Assembly (NCBI RefSeq): GCF_002878395.1
Contig: NC_061116.1
Span: forward strand, 123,098,232 to 123,162,231
From: Capsicum annuum
Taxonomy: Eukaryota > Streptophyta > Magnoliopsida > Solanales > Solanaceae
Direction: 5' to 3'
Length of the DNA: 64,000 nt
Shown: positions 46,372 through 57,969 of the stretch, piece by piece
How positions within the stretch are numbered: the stretch's first letter is position 1
Layout of the letters: each line of letters opens with the position of its first letter
Position numbers and translations under genes: made by a program
Notes under the pieces: model-generated
Database searches by the model: none
Told to the model about the DNA's origin: nothing
Seen by the model: the letters and a program-made list of their open reading frames with translations, nothing else

Positions 46372-48697
46372 TGACATGACCTAACTCGGGGCCTTGTCGT
46401 AATGGGCATCCCAAGTCTAATTAAGATCAGGGACCGCCCCCATTACCTAACCCAACTAACCTACGCATATCCTGAGTTAGATAAATTCCAAACATATAAC
46501 AAGATAATGTATTTGCACAAACCCAGACTCTGGTATAGGTCTATGACCGTGACTGCCCCAAATGAGTTCAATTGTTTAAACCCATACCAATAGATAATTA
46601 CCAAAATAAGCCATGAGCTAACAACCAAAACAATAGCCAAGTTCCTGCCCATAACATAATATAAGAGGATAGAATAATCATAAATCCAGTTTAATAGTTC
46701 AGCCCCAATAACAATATCAATGTTAAGGCTGACACCAATACCGATCCTGTCCATTCTAACTCATAGTAGTCACACAAGCATCTAACCAAAAGAAAAGCAA
46801 TATTCGGTTGGGATATGCCCCCAACCATAGCCAAAACCAATATCTATAAAATAACCAAAATATATCAAGACATCCATGATATGAAATAGAGCCTTCCAAA
46901 ATATGGAAGCTCACTACTTTAATCTAATAGATAATCCTAAATTCGATCACTAAGAAGGAGGAATAGAATGGTCGATTCCTACATTGCGTGGGGATACAAC
47001 CGCTTGAAGGTGGGTTAGCGGGAGAACGCTAGCGTGAACTCTAAATAAGGATAAAATAATGCCATCTAGTAAATCCAAGTAAACCAACCACATGTACATA
47101 ACCATAAATTTATATATAGCTATGTCGGGTAAGGAAGTTGGGTTTAGCATGCATTTATAACCATTAACCTAACTTGGGTATATATAGCTTAACCATCCTA
47201 GAACCACTCACGATCTATAAAGGTCCAGTGTAACCCTGTGAATGGGACCTAATGTATGTAGCCATACGAACTGGATATACTATAAGAGTAGGAGATTCCC
47301 AAGTACCCTTTTCTCTCCATGATACATATGTATAGTGTACTTATAGGCTTTCCATATACCTCATAGTGTCATATATGGTCGCTATGACCAACCTTCATGT
47401 CGACAAATATGAGTTTTCAGTGTTCGTCCATTGGAATCGCACCTTCATAATTAGCTATCATACCCTACCATTATTTCATAATTAAAACCATTAGCATCCA
47501 ACCTGACCATTATTCTATTATTATTAACCAAGGCTATGAGTAGTCGTATCGTCATACCGATTATAGCTTGCAAGCAATGTCATTAGCTAACTTTTTATGT
47601 AAAGGGATTCCTATGTACCTATAGATCACATTATCAAGTTAACTTGGGGGAATCCCATGTACCCCGCAAGTGTTCCCTTATTAAGTTTGCTTGGGGGAAT
47701 CCCATATACCCCACAGTTGTTCATTGATATGTTTACTTGGGGGATTCCCTTCTACCCTACAAGAAAGTTTAATTAACCATAACTATGAACACCAAACCAT
47801 TCTATTTAGCCATTCAAAACTATTTAAATGATTTATAAAACATATATTTTAAAACCCCCAAACCATACAATAATCATGCCATGAAAACATTGTATAAAAT
47901 ATGCCTTTAGTTGGAACTAACAATAAGGGAGGAGTACCACACCTTTGATTATGAAGATGATGGAGTAAAATTACCTAAACAAGCCCCAAATTGCTCCTCT
48001 AGATGAAACCCTAGCCTTTTTTTACCTAAGAGCCTTAAAAAGAATTAAAGACTGTTTCAAAGTATTTTAGATTAGAATAATAGGGTAAATAACCTCCCAA
48101 TAGTGATATGGGTCATGGGGTCATAATAGGTTAAGTGGGGAAATGTCCAGATTACCCCCAACTTAACTGCATAAAATCCCTACAGGTGGGTACGACTCCA
48201 CTATACTAATTGTACCCTCCAATACGAGTGGTACTGTCTGCTTATACCCTAGACCTCTCTTAGACCTCCACACTATTCAACATACGACCATCCAAACCAA
48301 ACCATATCCAAGGATACAACTAGCACCCTTAACCCATACCCATAATAGAACCAAAAAGAGTTGACACTGTCCAATATACGAGTGGGAAAATATGATTCGT
48401 ACCCTATATCATAACCCATGGTGAGCCACTCGTACTCAAATTTAAGTTATTGTACTAAATCTCAGATTAAGTGATGAAAAAACCAACCATACGTTCCATC
48501 AACCACCATACGACTTGTACCAATCCAAGTCGTACCTATTCTAAAAACCAATACAACCCACCAACCATTACTGGTTAGTGTATAATAAAACCTTACAAAC
48601 CGTACCCCAGCATACAACCTATTTTCCTCAGTTGTATCTTGTCTAGAAATAAAAAATCCAGGAAATTTTCTAAAGGTCCCAAACCTAAGGTGTTTCA
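46372..48697 (-). repeat. 5' LTR of the Tekay element (2.33 kb)
   Basis: TGACATGACCTAACTCGGGG to AGGTGTTTCA (plus strand), homologous throughout to 38639-41212 but lacking the (TA)n tract and about 150 bp near 47820. The two LTRs differ visibly every 10-15 bases, so this is an old insertion. Confidence 0.92.
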
Positions 48698-48794
48698 TAA
48701 GCAATATGAGTATCTTGGTTTTTTTGTAACGCATTGATTCAAGGTCTTGGGGTTTCTTGTAACCTCAAAGTCTATCTATTTATTTTGAAATTCT

Positions 48795-50260
48795 GACCAT
48801 AATAAAAATTTTGATTTTACACTTTCACTTTGAAAACCTCTTTTGAGATTTTTTTTGACCCTGACTCATAAATAAAATAATATGAGTATCGTTGGCTTTT
48901 TATAATGCATAGATTCTATATTTGTATATTTTAGTTGATTTTGAGGCTTTTTAAGAAGGGAAAAACATCGTGTGAAAGGTTTTGACTTGGATTTCAGTGT
49001 CACAAGGTAGGTTATGACTTAACTTTCTTCAAATTGAGCTGGGTAGTCAATATTTATATAAAAACATGCTATAGGTATGGTTAATAATTATGGGTATAAT
49101 GTTATTACTATTGTGTATCCATGCGGGGTCTTATGTTATTATTATTGATAATCTGAGATGATAATTGTTACCTGTGGCCCGTGTGGGGGTCTTATTTGAT
49201 ATTGTTGGCCTTGTATATGCATTTTATTACTTCTTTCAATATATAAATGTCTAAGTTGTAGTTATTGTGATATTAAATATGTCTTACTTACATATTTCAC
49301 TCTAAGGGTACATAACTATATTGAGTCATGGATGGTTGGCATACCGAGTGAATTTTTAATTCACGTGTGTCTATATTGAATAATTTGAGATCTTCATACT
49401 GGTTTGGTTATGAGCATTACATCCTCATATCATGCATACATTCATGAGACATTGGTACCATGGTGGGAACACTGATTTTTGACAAAAATGAGACACTTTT
49501 ACAAAAGCCTTTGTCCTAGCCCACGAATCAGGGAGAAAGTATGGATATTGAGATAAGGATTAAATATTGAGATAGTATATGGGTTTCGAACCCCCTATGG
49601 GTCATACCTAGAATCATTGATTCTCGATAGATTATATTGAGTTTATGCGATCACCTCAATCATATCACATTATTATCATTATCTTCCACATTGTGTTTTA
49701 TTCATTTATGCATATTCAGTGTTGTATTTCTTTATTTTATTTGATGTATTCCTTCTTTTTCTCTCTTACGTATCTTTTTACTAATATATAGTACTGTTAG
49801 CAGAGATAGTGTGAGCTACCATTTGGGATATTTTCTACTTGCAACTGATGTACTCATACTTTGTATTTATATACCTTATTTTCTACTTTGATCAGTTGGC
49901 CTATGATACCTACTGAGTACAAGTGGACCATGCTTATCCCTATTGTTCCTTTTTGGTGAAGATCTAGGAATGAGTGTGTCGCGTGGTAGATGAGTTTGGG
50001 TTGTGATTTGATAAATTTGAGGTAGTGGTCACTTTATGTTTTCAGAGTGGACCCCCAACCTCATCCGATCTAAGTTATGTCTTGTTTTGCATTTAGAGAA
50101 AGAGTGTGGTTTCTTTTTGGATTATTAGTTGTACTTTCAGACTTTGAATTGTATGTAGATTGTTTTTACACTGTGACACCAAATTTGCGATGGTTTACAG
50201 TTTCTATTATTTTCAAACTTACACTATCATTGTTCATGAATGGTTGAACTTTGTTCTTGA
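48795..50260 (+). repeat. Direct repeat of 1.46 kb, copy 2
   Basis: Counterpart of 37100-38570 in the outer LTR-like block. It continues beyond the repeat to 50378 with sequence ending in CTAAATCGTAACA. Confidence 0.85.
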
Positions 50261-51789
50261 ATTCTTCCCTTTGGATTTGTGATGTGATTTTCTTTTACAT
50301 ATTAGTTTAGGTGATCGGTTTCTTATCAAAGCTTAGCCATGATAAGTGTCATCATGTTTGAGTTTCTAAATCGTAACACCTGTTTTAATGATTATTTGTT
50401 TTGGCAATTTTAGGAAGACAACAAAGCCTGCAATGATAGCTTGAACTATGTTAAGTACACATGATTCACCTAAATATAAATAAGATATTTATTCATAATA
50501 AATATATGGTGTGTTTCTTTCTTTTCTAACAAAAGTGAAGACAAATAAGTACTTAAAACAAATAATGATGTCATTGAAAAGATAAGTTCATCACTATCAA
50601 ATTTTAATTTCTTACTAATTGATTGTCATCAGTTAATTTTTGAATATATTTAAAATAACTATTGACATTGGCTTCGCATGTGCTAAACCATATATATTTT
50701 TTTCTTTTTATTTTTAAAGTTTCTTACAATATGCCTCTCCCCTTTTTGGGTTTAATTTGGGGTTTTATTCATAATAATCAAAATGTTGTCCATACAGAAT
50801 GGGCCTACCCATCCCAACAAAATAAAAGGACAGATCCAAAAGTAAAAAAATTGAACATATATCAGTAGGGTTTCCAAAAAGGTATAACTTCAGCTCCTTG
50901 TTTACTGTTGCTCCACCTACTCTTCCATGGCTACCCTTGAAAATCATCAGTTCGTGCTTCTTCTTTTATGGGTGATAAACACCGTGACGTAGATAGAGAT
51001 TAGTATCTTCTCTTCAATTTTACAAGAGTAAGAGACTCTTTCTATTTTTGTACCTTGAACCATCTCTTTCTTCAACTTCTTGTCTTGATAGTTGATATTT
51101 GTTTGCAGCTGTGTTCTCTAGTGTAAGGGTCCTTTCTCTTCTTTTTAGTTCTAAACAAAGTGGTTTGGTCAGTTGAGATTTGGTACTTAGTCCAGGTAAA
51201 ACACCTTTCCTAAAGTACTTCAGTTGACTGATTGAGCTCACTACTGAAACTAATTTTGTTGCTTGTCTATAGCTATGGAAGGGAGGGAGATTGTATCGAG
51301 CTCAAACCTACGTGTCGTTGGACAAGACGAAAAACCTTAGCCACATAAATTGAAGATCTGACTTGAAGACCTCCCCATTTACTGAGAGTCCTTTTTGTTT
51401 GGCTGGTGTATGTAGGATAACTTTATATTATAGCTGAATAGGTTGTAAATATAAACCCTTTCCCTTTAGCCTTTCTAGTCCATTTGGCTTGTTTCTACTG
51501 CTAATCTCAGACAACATCTTTGCTATTTATCACTGTTCAATATCTTTCTTCCTACACTTCGTAATTAATTGAAGGAAGTATATGTGAATTGTTCATGTTT
51601 CAAATCTATGTTGGCTAAGTAATCTTCTAACTAATTGCCCTTCCTGTAAATGTGTTGAATCTGAACCTGCTTGCTTGATAATGTTTGCCATATTTGATTG
51701 GTTACATTTGCTAACCTCCATAGAATTCCCCATTCCCTGTTTAACAACTTGTGCATCAAAAGTGAGTCAGTCTGAATAATAACTCTATC

Positions 51790-52366
51790 CTATATTAAAA
51801 TCTTGCTGTGTATTGCTGCATGTAGAATAGCCATTGCCTTAGCTTCCATACTATTTGGATCCTCTATTATAGCCCCTTCTGCATGTATCAAGTCTCCTTG
51901 TGAATCTCTTAAGCAAAATTCCCAAGAGCTTCTAGCTGGGTTACCCCTAGAGACCCCATTTGTGTTATACTTAACCCAACCATTCTGTGGTACCTTCCAT
52001 AAAATTGGTATAACTTTAATCTTAGGTTTTATCTGCTTGAATTGATGTACAATACCTGGGCATTCAAAAGAAATTTCCATTGTAGGCTTTATCACTTTTA
52101 TCAGCATTCTTAGTTGCCTTATTACATTAAAAATCAGCCTTCGAATAGATACTCATTTTTCTTCATGCTTGAGAATATCATAATTCCCATAATATAATTG
52201 CAGGGACTGCTCTATAATAGGCTCTCTCCCTTACTTTAACTTGTGATTCCCATCTAGCATATATTATATTTCTGAGGCTCCTTCCTTGAATATTTATACC
52301 TGTATAAGAAGAGAAATAGGACCAGGTCCTGTTAGCAACATAAGATCCCCTCAACACATGAGACAT
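51790..52366 (-). pseudogene. LINE RNase H and zinc-binding region
   Basis: RNase H: WVKYNTNGVSRGNPARSS, then FCLRDSQGDLIHAEGA and SMEAKAMAI. The first catalytic Asp of the usual NTDGA motif is Asn here (NTNGV). Upstream, 52366-52178 shows SHVLRGSYVANRTWSYFSS-type sequence of the zinc-binding RT-associated region. RNase H at the ORF2 C-terminus is found in a subset of plant L1 elements. 50747-51789 is decayed 3' sequence. Confidence 0.8.
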
Positions 52367-53147
52367 GGTCTCTTGTGAAGGGATTTAGCAGCACCAACAC
52401 TTAGAAGGTCCTTATATTCCCCACCTTCTAATGGTATCATCCACTGCTATTTTCCCTCTTCTCATCCTTCACATAAAAAATACAATCTTAAAAAGTAAAC
52501 CTTTTATCCATAACTACTTGAAAACATCATTGTGTTTCTTTCTGAATCTAGTATAGTGCCAAGCTGATTTAACTATAAAATTCCCTTTAGCTTCAATACT
52601 CAAATTGCTTTGTCCCTTTGCTGAAATTGTTAGGGTGGCATTACCTTCCGTATTATATGATTTACAATATCTTCTGGGAATAGTTCTATTAGTAATATTT
52701 CATTCCATTATCCCTTTATCACCAGATCTTTCACTTTCTGAACACTATTATCCTATTCTCTGCTATCTTGGATAATAGAATATAACTATCCAAGGCCTGT
52801 CCAATCATCAAACCATATATGTACATTCCCTTCTCTAAGCTTCCAATTAATAAGATGATCTATCAGATCTCTCACCTATAGCATCTTTTTGCACACTTGT
52901 GAACCTCCTCCTGGTTTCCACACAACTTTATTAGGATGAAGTTTTTTGCAATACTTGTTCATCATAAAACTACCCCAAATAGATTTCTTGGTTCTGAAGT
53001 TCTACCACAACTTACAAAATAGAGCATTAGACACATATTGCATCAATCTAAAACCCAAACCTCTCTCCTCTTCTGGTAAACACATTTTATTCCAAGATAC
53101 CCAATGTCTTCCTTTACCCTCAATAGGTCTACTCTAGAAAAACATAG

Positions 53148-54400
53148 TTAGACTTTTTGAATAGTGTTTAAAACTTTTTTTGGATGATTTATAACTAATA
53201 AGCAATGCATGGGGATACTTAGCAGAACATGTTTAATTAAAATAGCTCTTCCCCCAAAGGATAAAAGTTTCCCCTTCCAAGTCGGAAGCTTATTACTAAT
53301 CCTGTTCATAAGTGTTGATAAAAGACTTTCTTCTTCTTCATGTAAAAAATAGGACATCCCAAGTAATTGAAAGAAAAGTCTTATCTCATAATCCCAGTAG
53401 CTACTTCTGCCATAGCCACATCACCACCTGATACACTCCCATACAAATATAAAGCACTTTTATCCCTATTGATCTTCTGCCCTGATACTGCTTCATACTT
53501 CTCTAATGTTGTTGTCACCAATTGCAAAGTACCTGTTTCTACCTTACACAAAATGATCATATCATTTGAAAATGCAAGATGATTTATTCTTGGAATACCT
53601 CTTGGCATACCAAAGAGTTTGAACTCCTTCTTGAGCATTAGTTCTTTCAAACTTCTTGATAACACTTCAGCTGCTATAATAAATAAGGTTGGAGATAGTG
53701 GATCCCCCTGCATAAGACCCCTTGAGGATTTGAAAAATCCTTTAGGCTATCCGTTTAATAAAATGGAATACCAATTACTGGACAGAAGTCTGAAAATCAT
53801 ATCAATCACTTTCTCACAAAAACTGATCCTCCTTAGCACCTTTGTGAGAAAAAGACATTCTACTCTATCATATGCTTTCATCATATCCAGCTTCATCACC
53901 ATATTTGGTGGCTTACCTTTCTTTCTTATTTCAGAAATAATTTCCTGTACAACTAAAATGTTTTCAGCTATGCTTTTCCCATGTACAAAACTAGCCTGCT
54001 CTTCTGAAATAATATTAGGAAGAAGACTCATAATCCTTTCATGAATAATTCTTGAGGATTTTATTCACAAAATTACTCAGAGAAATAGGCCTCAAATCTG
54101 AAAAAGTATTAACTACCAATTTTTTTTGGAAATAACACCAAGTTAGTATGTGTAATGAATCTAGGTAACTCATATCCACAGAAAAAAGCTGTTACCATCT
54201 GATGAAGGTTATTTGCAATTATATGCCAAGCATCCTGATAAAATGCCCCAGCCATACCATCTGGTCCACCAACACTATCTCTATTCAGCCTCATTACTTC
54301 CATTTTGACTTTCTCAATTGATGGGACCCTTTTTAGTTCTATCTTCTGATCCGGTGAAATATTTCTTGGTAGAACATCTAGCACTGAGAAATCCTTCTCA
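53148..54400 (-). pseudogene. LINE reverse transcriptase with altered catalytic motif
   Basis: 54384-54109: DSVGGPDGMAGAFYQDAW. 54031-53747: ISEEQASFVHGKSIAENIL, then VMKLDMMKAYDRVE. 53713-53381: MQGDPLSPTLFIIAAEVLSR, then HLAFSNDMIILCK. 53357-53148: LPTWKGKLLSFGGRAILIK. The catalytic (F/Y)ADD reads FSND, so the first of the two catalytic Asp residues is lost. Frameshifts separate all four blocks. Confidence 0.88.
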
Positions 54401-54829
54401 CTCTCCTATTTCTGAAACTAATTTTGAAAACATCTAATTACAGTTTCAGCAATCTCCTTCTTGTCTTCAACTCAACATCCTTGATCATTTTGAATTCTTT
54501 GTATCCTTAGTCTAGCCCTTCTTCCCTTTACCACTGCATGGAAGAATCTAGTATTTCTTTCTCCATCCTTAAACCACTCAAAACTAGCCTTCTACCTCCA
54601 AAATTCCTCCTTTCTCCTCAATTGCAAAGCTAATTCTGCTTGAGCCTTGAGCAAATTTGATCTATTCATTCCAGAAGAATCCTCCTCAAGCTGCTTTTCC
54701 CTCACTTTAACTACCTCCTCAAGAGTTGCAATCTCTTGGAATATTTCCAAATATTTGCTTACTCTACTGAGTTAATGCAACTTTCGTCTTCTTCAACTTT
54801 TGATGGAATATAATAAAAGGATTTCCCAC

Positions 54830-55617
54830 CATTTAAACCTTCCAATTTTGTCTGATCACTTCCATACACGATTCTTTCCTCAGGCAGAAGTTTAGAAATC
54901 TAAATGGTTTGATCAAATATTCCTTCTGTGTGTTACAACGTACCAGCATAGGTGCATGATCAGAACCACTTCTCACTAAATTTTCAACCTCTAAGATTGG
55001 AAAGAGTTCTTGCAGGTTGTCATTTGACATCACTTTATCCAACCTTTTAAAAATACATTTTGGATCAATTCTCCGATTCCACTATGAAAATTTACTACCC
55101 TTAAAGGGAACCTCCTCCAAATTGCACACACTAATACAATGATTAAAATTATTTGTTTCATCTACTATTACTGGTAACCCTTCTAACTTCTCTTTACCAT
55201 TTCTGATTACATTTAAATCCCCACCCACCAACCAAGGGTGTTGCATAGAAATAGTCAGGTCCCCCAGATACTCCCACAAATGCAATCTTTCTACCTGATT
55301 ACATTTAGCATAAATTAAAGTAACTATTACTACTACTCCAAAAATCTGATTCTCTAGTCTAAAAGTCAACTATTTCTCTTATCAGATACAACTGTGTTCT
55401 CCATGGTTGTATCCATAAATGCCTAAATCTTGCCTGATGTATTTATAACTTCATACTGCATCCCCAATCTTTTTCTATATTTCTCAATATTCTTCCTATC
55501 TTAAAATGGCTTCATTAATCCTATGAAAGCAAATTGATACTTCTTGTGCATGTTAATTAATCTTGTAAATGCCTTCTGAGTATTTACAAACCTAATATTC
55601 CAAATTAGTGCATTCAT
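54830..55617 (-). pseudogene. LINE endonuclease (APE type)
   Basis: The ORF2 start MNALIWNIR lies at 55617. After a broken stretch, 55369-55082 reads VTLIYAKCNQVERLHLWEYL, then HPWLVGGDLNVIRNGKEK, and 55042-54833 reads SDHAPMLVRC with the catalytic SDH. GGDLN replaces the commoner GGDFN. Confidence 0.82.
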
Positions 55618-55699
55618 TTGGAAGTAATTTTGGAAAGTTGACTCCTTGTATGTATTGAGTTGGCACCTGCACCTTGCACTGTACTCTTGTTCCTTTTAC

Positions 55700-57078
55700 T
55701 TTGTTTGCTATACTTTGCCTTCAATAATTTGACCTGCTTTGGGGATAAGTTGGCTTCCACTGCTACTCCTTTTGTATTATCTATGATATCTTCTGCATCT
55801 AAGTCTACCTATTTCTTATTCACAATATCACTTATATTTCCAGCTTCAATTGCTAATGGCACAATATCCTCTATAACTTCTTCTTGCTCTCAATTCTTGT
55901 ATTGTTTAAATACTACCATCTCCTTTGAATTAGATTCTCTATCCTTTTTGTTTGAAGAAAGCATCTGATCTTTCTGTTTCTCAGTACTGTCTGCTTCTAT
56001 TTCCTTTGTCACTTGATTCTTTAACTTTCTTTCATTGTTCTTTGGGTTCTCCCTTATGTCTGTTTCTTCTTCTGATATCTTGGCATCTGACTTTCCAAAG
56101 CTTTTTTTAACCCAGTCTTTTGTGCTTTCTTCTGCTTAGCTGATTGTAGTACTTTGCTGTTACTCAGTCATTTCCTATTGTAAAACTCCAAAGGTATTGG
56201 CAGTCTCCAGTTTGTCATTCATTTCTGTTACCTCTCCTACTATATGGCCATACTTGTCCTTTTTGTATTTGCTTATCCTTTGCATCCATAGATGTTTATT
56301 ATATTGTTTTTCACTGCAATATTCTTTACTTGCTTTTCCTTGTTTCCTCCCTCTTTACTAATAACATTCTCATCTTTTTGCTTATTAATTTGTTCCAATA
56401 ATTCTGGATAAATATTCCAGCATGATGCTTCATTGTGTCCTTGTAGACAACACTCCTGACAGTACTTTGGTTTATAATCATATTGAATTTGAACCCACTT
56501 GGACTTTATGGTTCCATTTATATCATCTTCTTTATTTATTTTGACCCTTTGAGGTATTTTGGCTATCAAATCTACCACCACCTTCACTCTAGAACAACTT
56601 GGTCCTGTATGATTCTTTGTGGCTATATCTACCATTAGAGGCTTACCTACTGCTAATGCTATTGAGAAAATAGCCTCCTTCGCAAAGAAATTGGGTGGTA
56701 AATCTGGTAATGAAATCCATGCAACTCCCACAGTAGTTTCTATATTAGGTTCAAACTATGGATCTCATTTGAGGGTTCTCATCTGCCACACCATAACCAA
56801 AGCCTTGATGTAATATGCAGTAGATGACAACAACTGAACATAGTCCTCCATTTGATTCAATCTAATCAATATATGTCTAGTGTCAAGAACCCCTATTGTA
56901 CAATCTCCCTTAATTCTACATTGTGTAGGAATTACTTTTCTTAATTTAGTGATATCAGGTTTACCATACAAGAAACTTACCTATAATTACATATTGCAAG
57001 TTTTCCTGTAGTATCAGGCTTTTTACTTCAAATGCCTTCCATATAATACTTGGTTCCCCCTGAATTAGCACAATTGGT
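55700..57078 (-). pseudogene. LINE ORF1 (DUF4283-type domain and zinc knuckle)
   Basis: The N-terminal domain from 57078: WKAFEVKSLILQENLQYVI, then YGKPDITKLRKVIPTQCRIKG and RHILIRLNQMEDYVQLLSS (DUF4283 type). A stop near 56765 leads into 56731-56273: GVAWISLPDLPPNFF, KPLMVDIATKNHT, then the knuckle YCQECCLQGHNEASC. The remaining 55700-56270 is a Lys/Glu-rich, low-complexity C-terminal tail with stops. Confidence 0.85.
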
Positions 57079-57950
57079 TCCCCTTTCACCTTCCGCCAAC
57101 AAGAAAAATGAGATGTGGAAAGATTCTATTTTTGTTTTATATTTTCTTCATTTGAGGGATCTTACTAGAAGAACAAAGTCTTCATTATTACTTAATAATT
57201 TTCATATGCCTTAATAATATATTTTAAATGTCTCAATTTCTGTTCTTCTATTTTCATTATTAAAAAGTAGAAGAAAGTCGCGCTTTGAACATCATCACTG
57301 AAATTGTTGAGGCCCTATATGAAGATGTCACTATTTCACTGGATAGATGCGGTATAGATTAGAGAGCATCTGCTGACCAAGAATTTTGAATTTTCGCTGT
57401 CTTTTTGCCATACTCTAATCGTGGAATCTCGATTATCATACCTATTACTAACAATTGTTTTCCTAATTATTTTTACTTTGTGTATGAAAATTGTATATCT
57501 TCTGCTTTTCTAAATTTTTGTTTAGCTGCCTTGTGTAGAGGTTCTCCATACTAATATATAGTTAGTTCATTATTTGTTTTTTTGTTTTGTTCTTTTTTAT
57601 TTATTTTTCTTTCTTTTAATATTATAAATAAAATTTTATTAATAGACACATGTCTTTTAGCTAATATATAGCGGATTAACGTTATACCATCATTTTACTT
57701 ATTATCAATAGTAAAATAATTTAAAGTAAAATGAATATTTCTTTTGTTTTAAAATCAGACAAACAAGTTGAAACAAAAGGAGAATAATTTACAAATACCT
57801 GTGCAAACTAATATGAATATAACTTTTCTTATTAAAACGTAAGTTTTACTAATGATTGTTTCATGTCTTTGAATTTATCTACTCTCCGGAATTAATTCTT
57901 AGATGATGAAAAGCTAGAGAAAATATAAAATTAATCATTAAATTGATTAA

Positions 57951-57964
57951 CACTACTAAAAAAA
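57951..57964 (+). repeat. Terminal inverted repeat of the CACTA element (left)
   Basis: CACTACTAAAAAAA. The complementary right end is not in the window. Confidence 0.8.
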
Positions 57965-57969
57965 GGCCA

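Larger units (their letters stand above)
38639..48697 (-). mobile_element. Ty3/gypsy chromovirus of Tekay/Del type, 10 kb, target duplication TAAGC
   Basis: LTRs at 38639-41212 and 46372-48697, target duplication TAAGC at 38634-38638 and 48698-48702, initiator-Met primer site and polypurine tract all present. Minus-strand order: gag, knuckle, protease, RT, RNase H, integrase, chromodomain-like C-terminus. All the coding parts are broken by many stops and frameshifts. Long LTRs and the chromodomain-type ending indicate the Tekay/Del clade. Confidence 0.92.
36152..50378 (+). mobile_element. Large LTR-like block (probable solo LTR or rearranged LTRs) containing a nested Tekay element
   Basis: An insert in unit B, defined by the empty site in unit A (31425-31435): unit sequence stops after TTAGTGTTTTC and resumes at CCTGTTTTAATGATT. 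The outer block (36152-38638 plus 48703-50378) starts TGTAGTAAGG and ends CTAAATCGTAACA, has no coding region, and carries a 1.46-kb direct repeat. I infer an LTR of a plus-strand gypsy element from its texture (palindromic words, a CTTGGGTAAGCTCC leader). No clear target duplication is visible. Confidence 0.5.
50747..57078 (-). mobile_element. L1-type LINE with RNase H domain, 6.3 kb, in unit B
   Basis: Minus-strand order: ORF1 (57078-55700), endonuclease (55617-54830), RT (54400-53150), zinc-binding region (52400-52170) and RNase H (52110-51790). The target duplication TCCCCTTT(T/C) lies at 50738-50746 and 57079-57087. Unit A has the single site (about 31969-31977). It is slightly 5'-truncated within ORF1 and has a very short A tail. 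Many stops are present. Confidence 0.9.
34091..57950. repeat. Tandem duplication, right copy (unit B), expanded by insertions
   Basis: Starts TGAATAGATGGTGATAACATGG, of which the first part resembles 10403-10420 (left of the LINE), then GGTCTAGAATTAAAAGCC, as at 30580. Its host blocks are 34091-34163, 35580-36151, 50379-50746 and 57079-57950. The inserts are a Mutator-like element, an LTR-like block with a nested Tekay element, and a LINE. It is cut at 57951 by a CACTA element. Confidence 0.82.
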
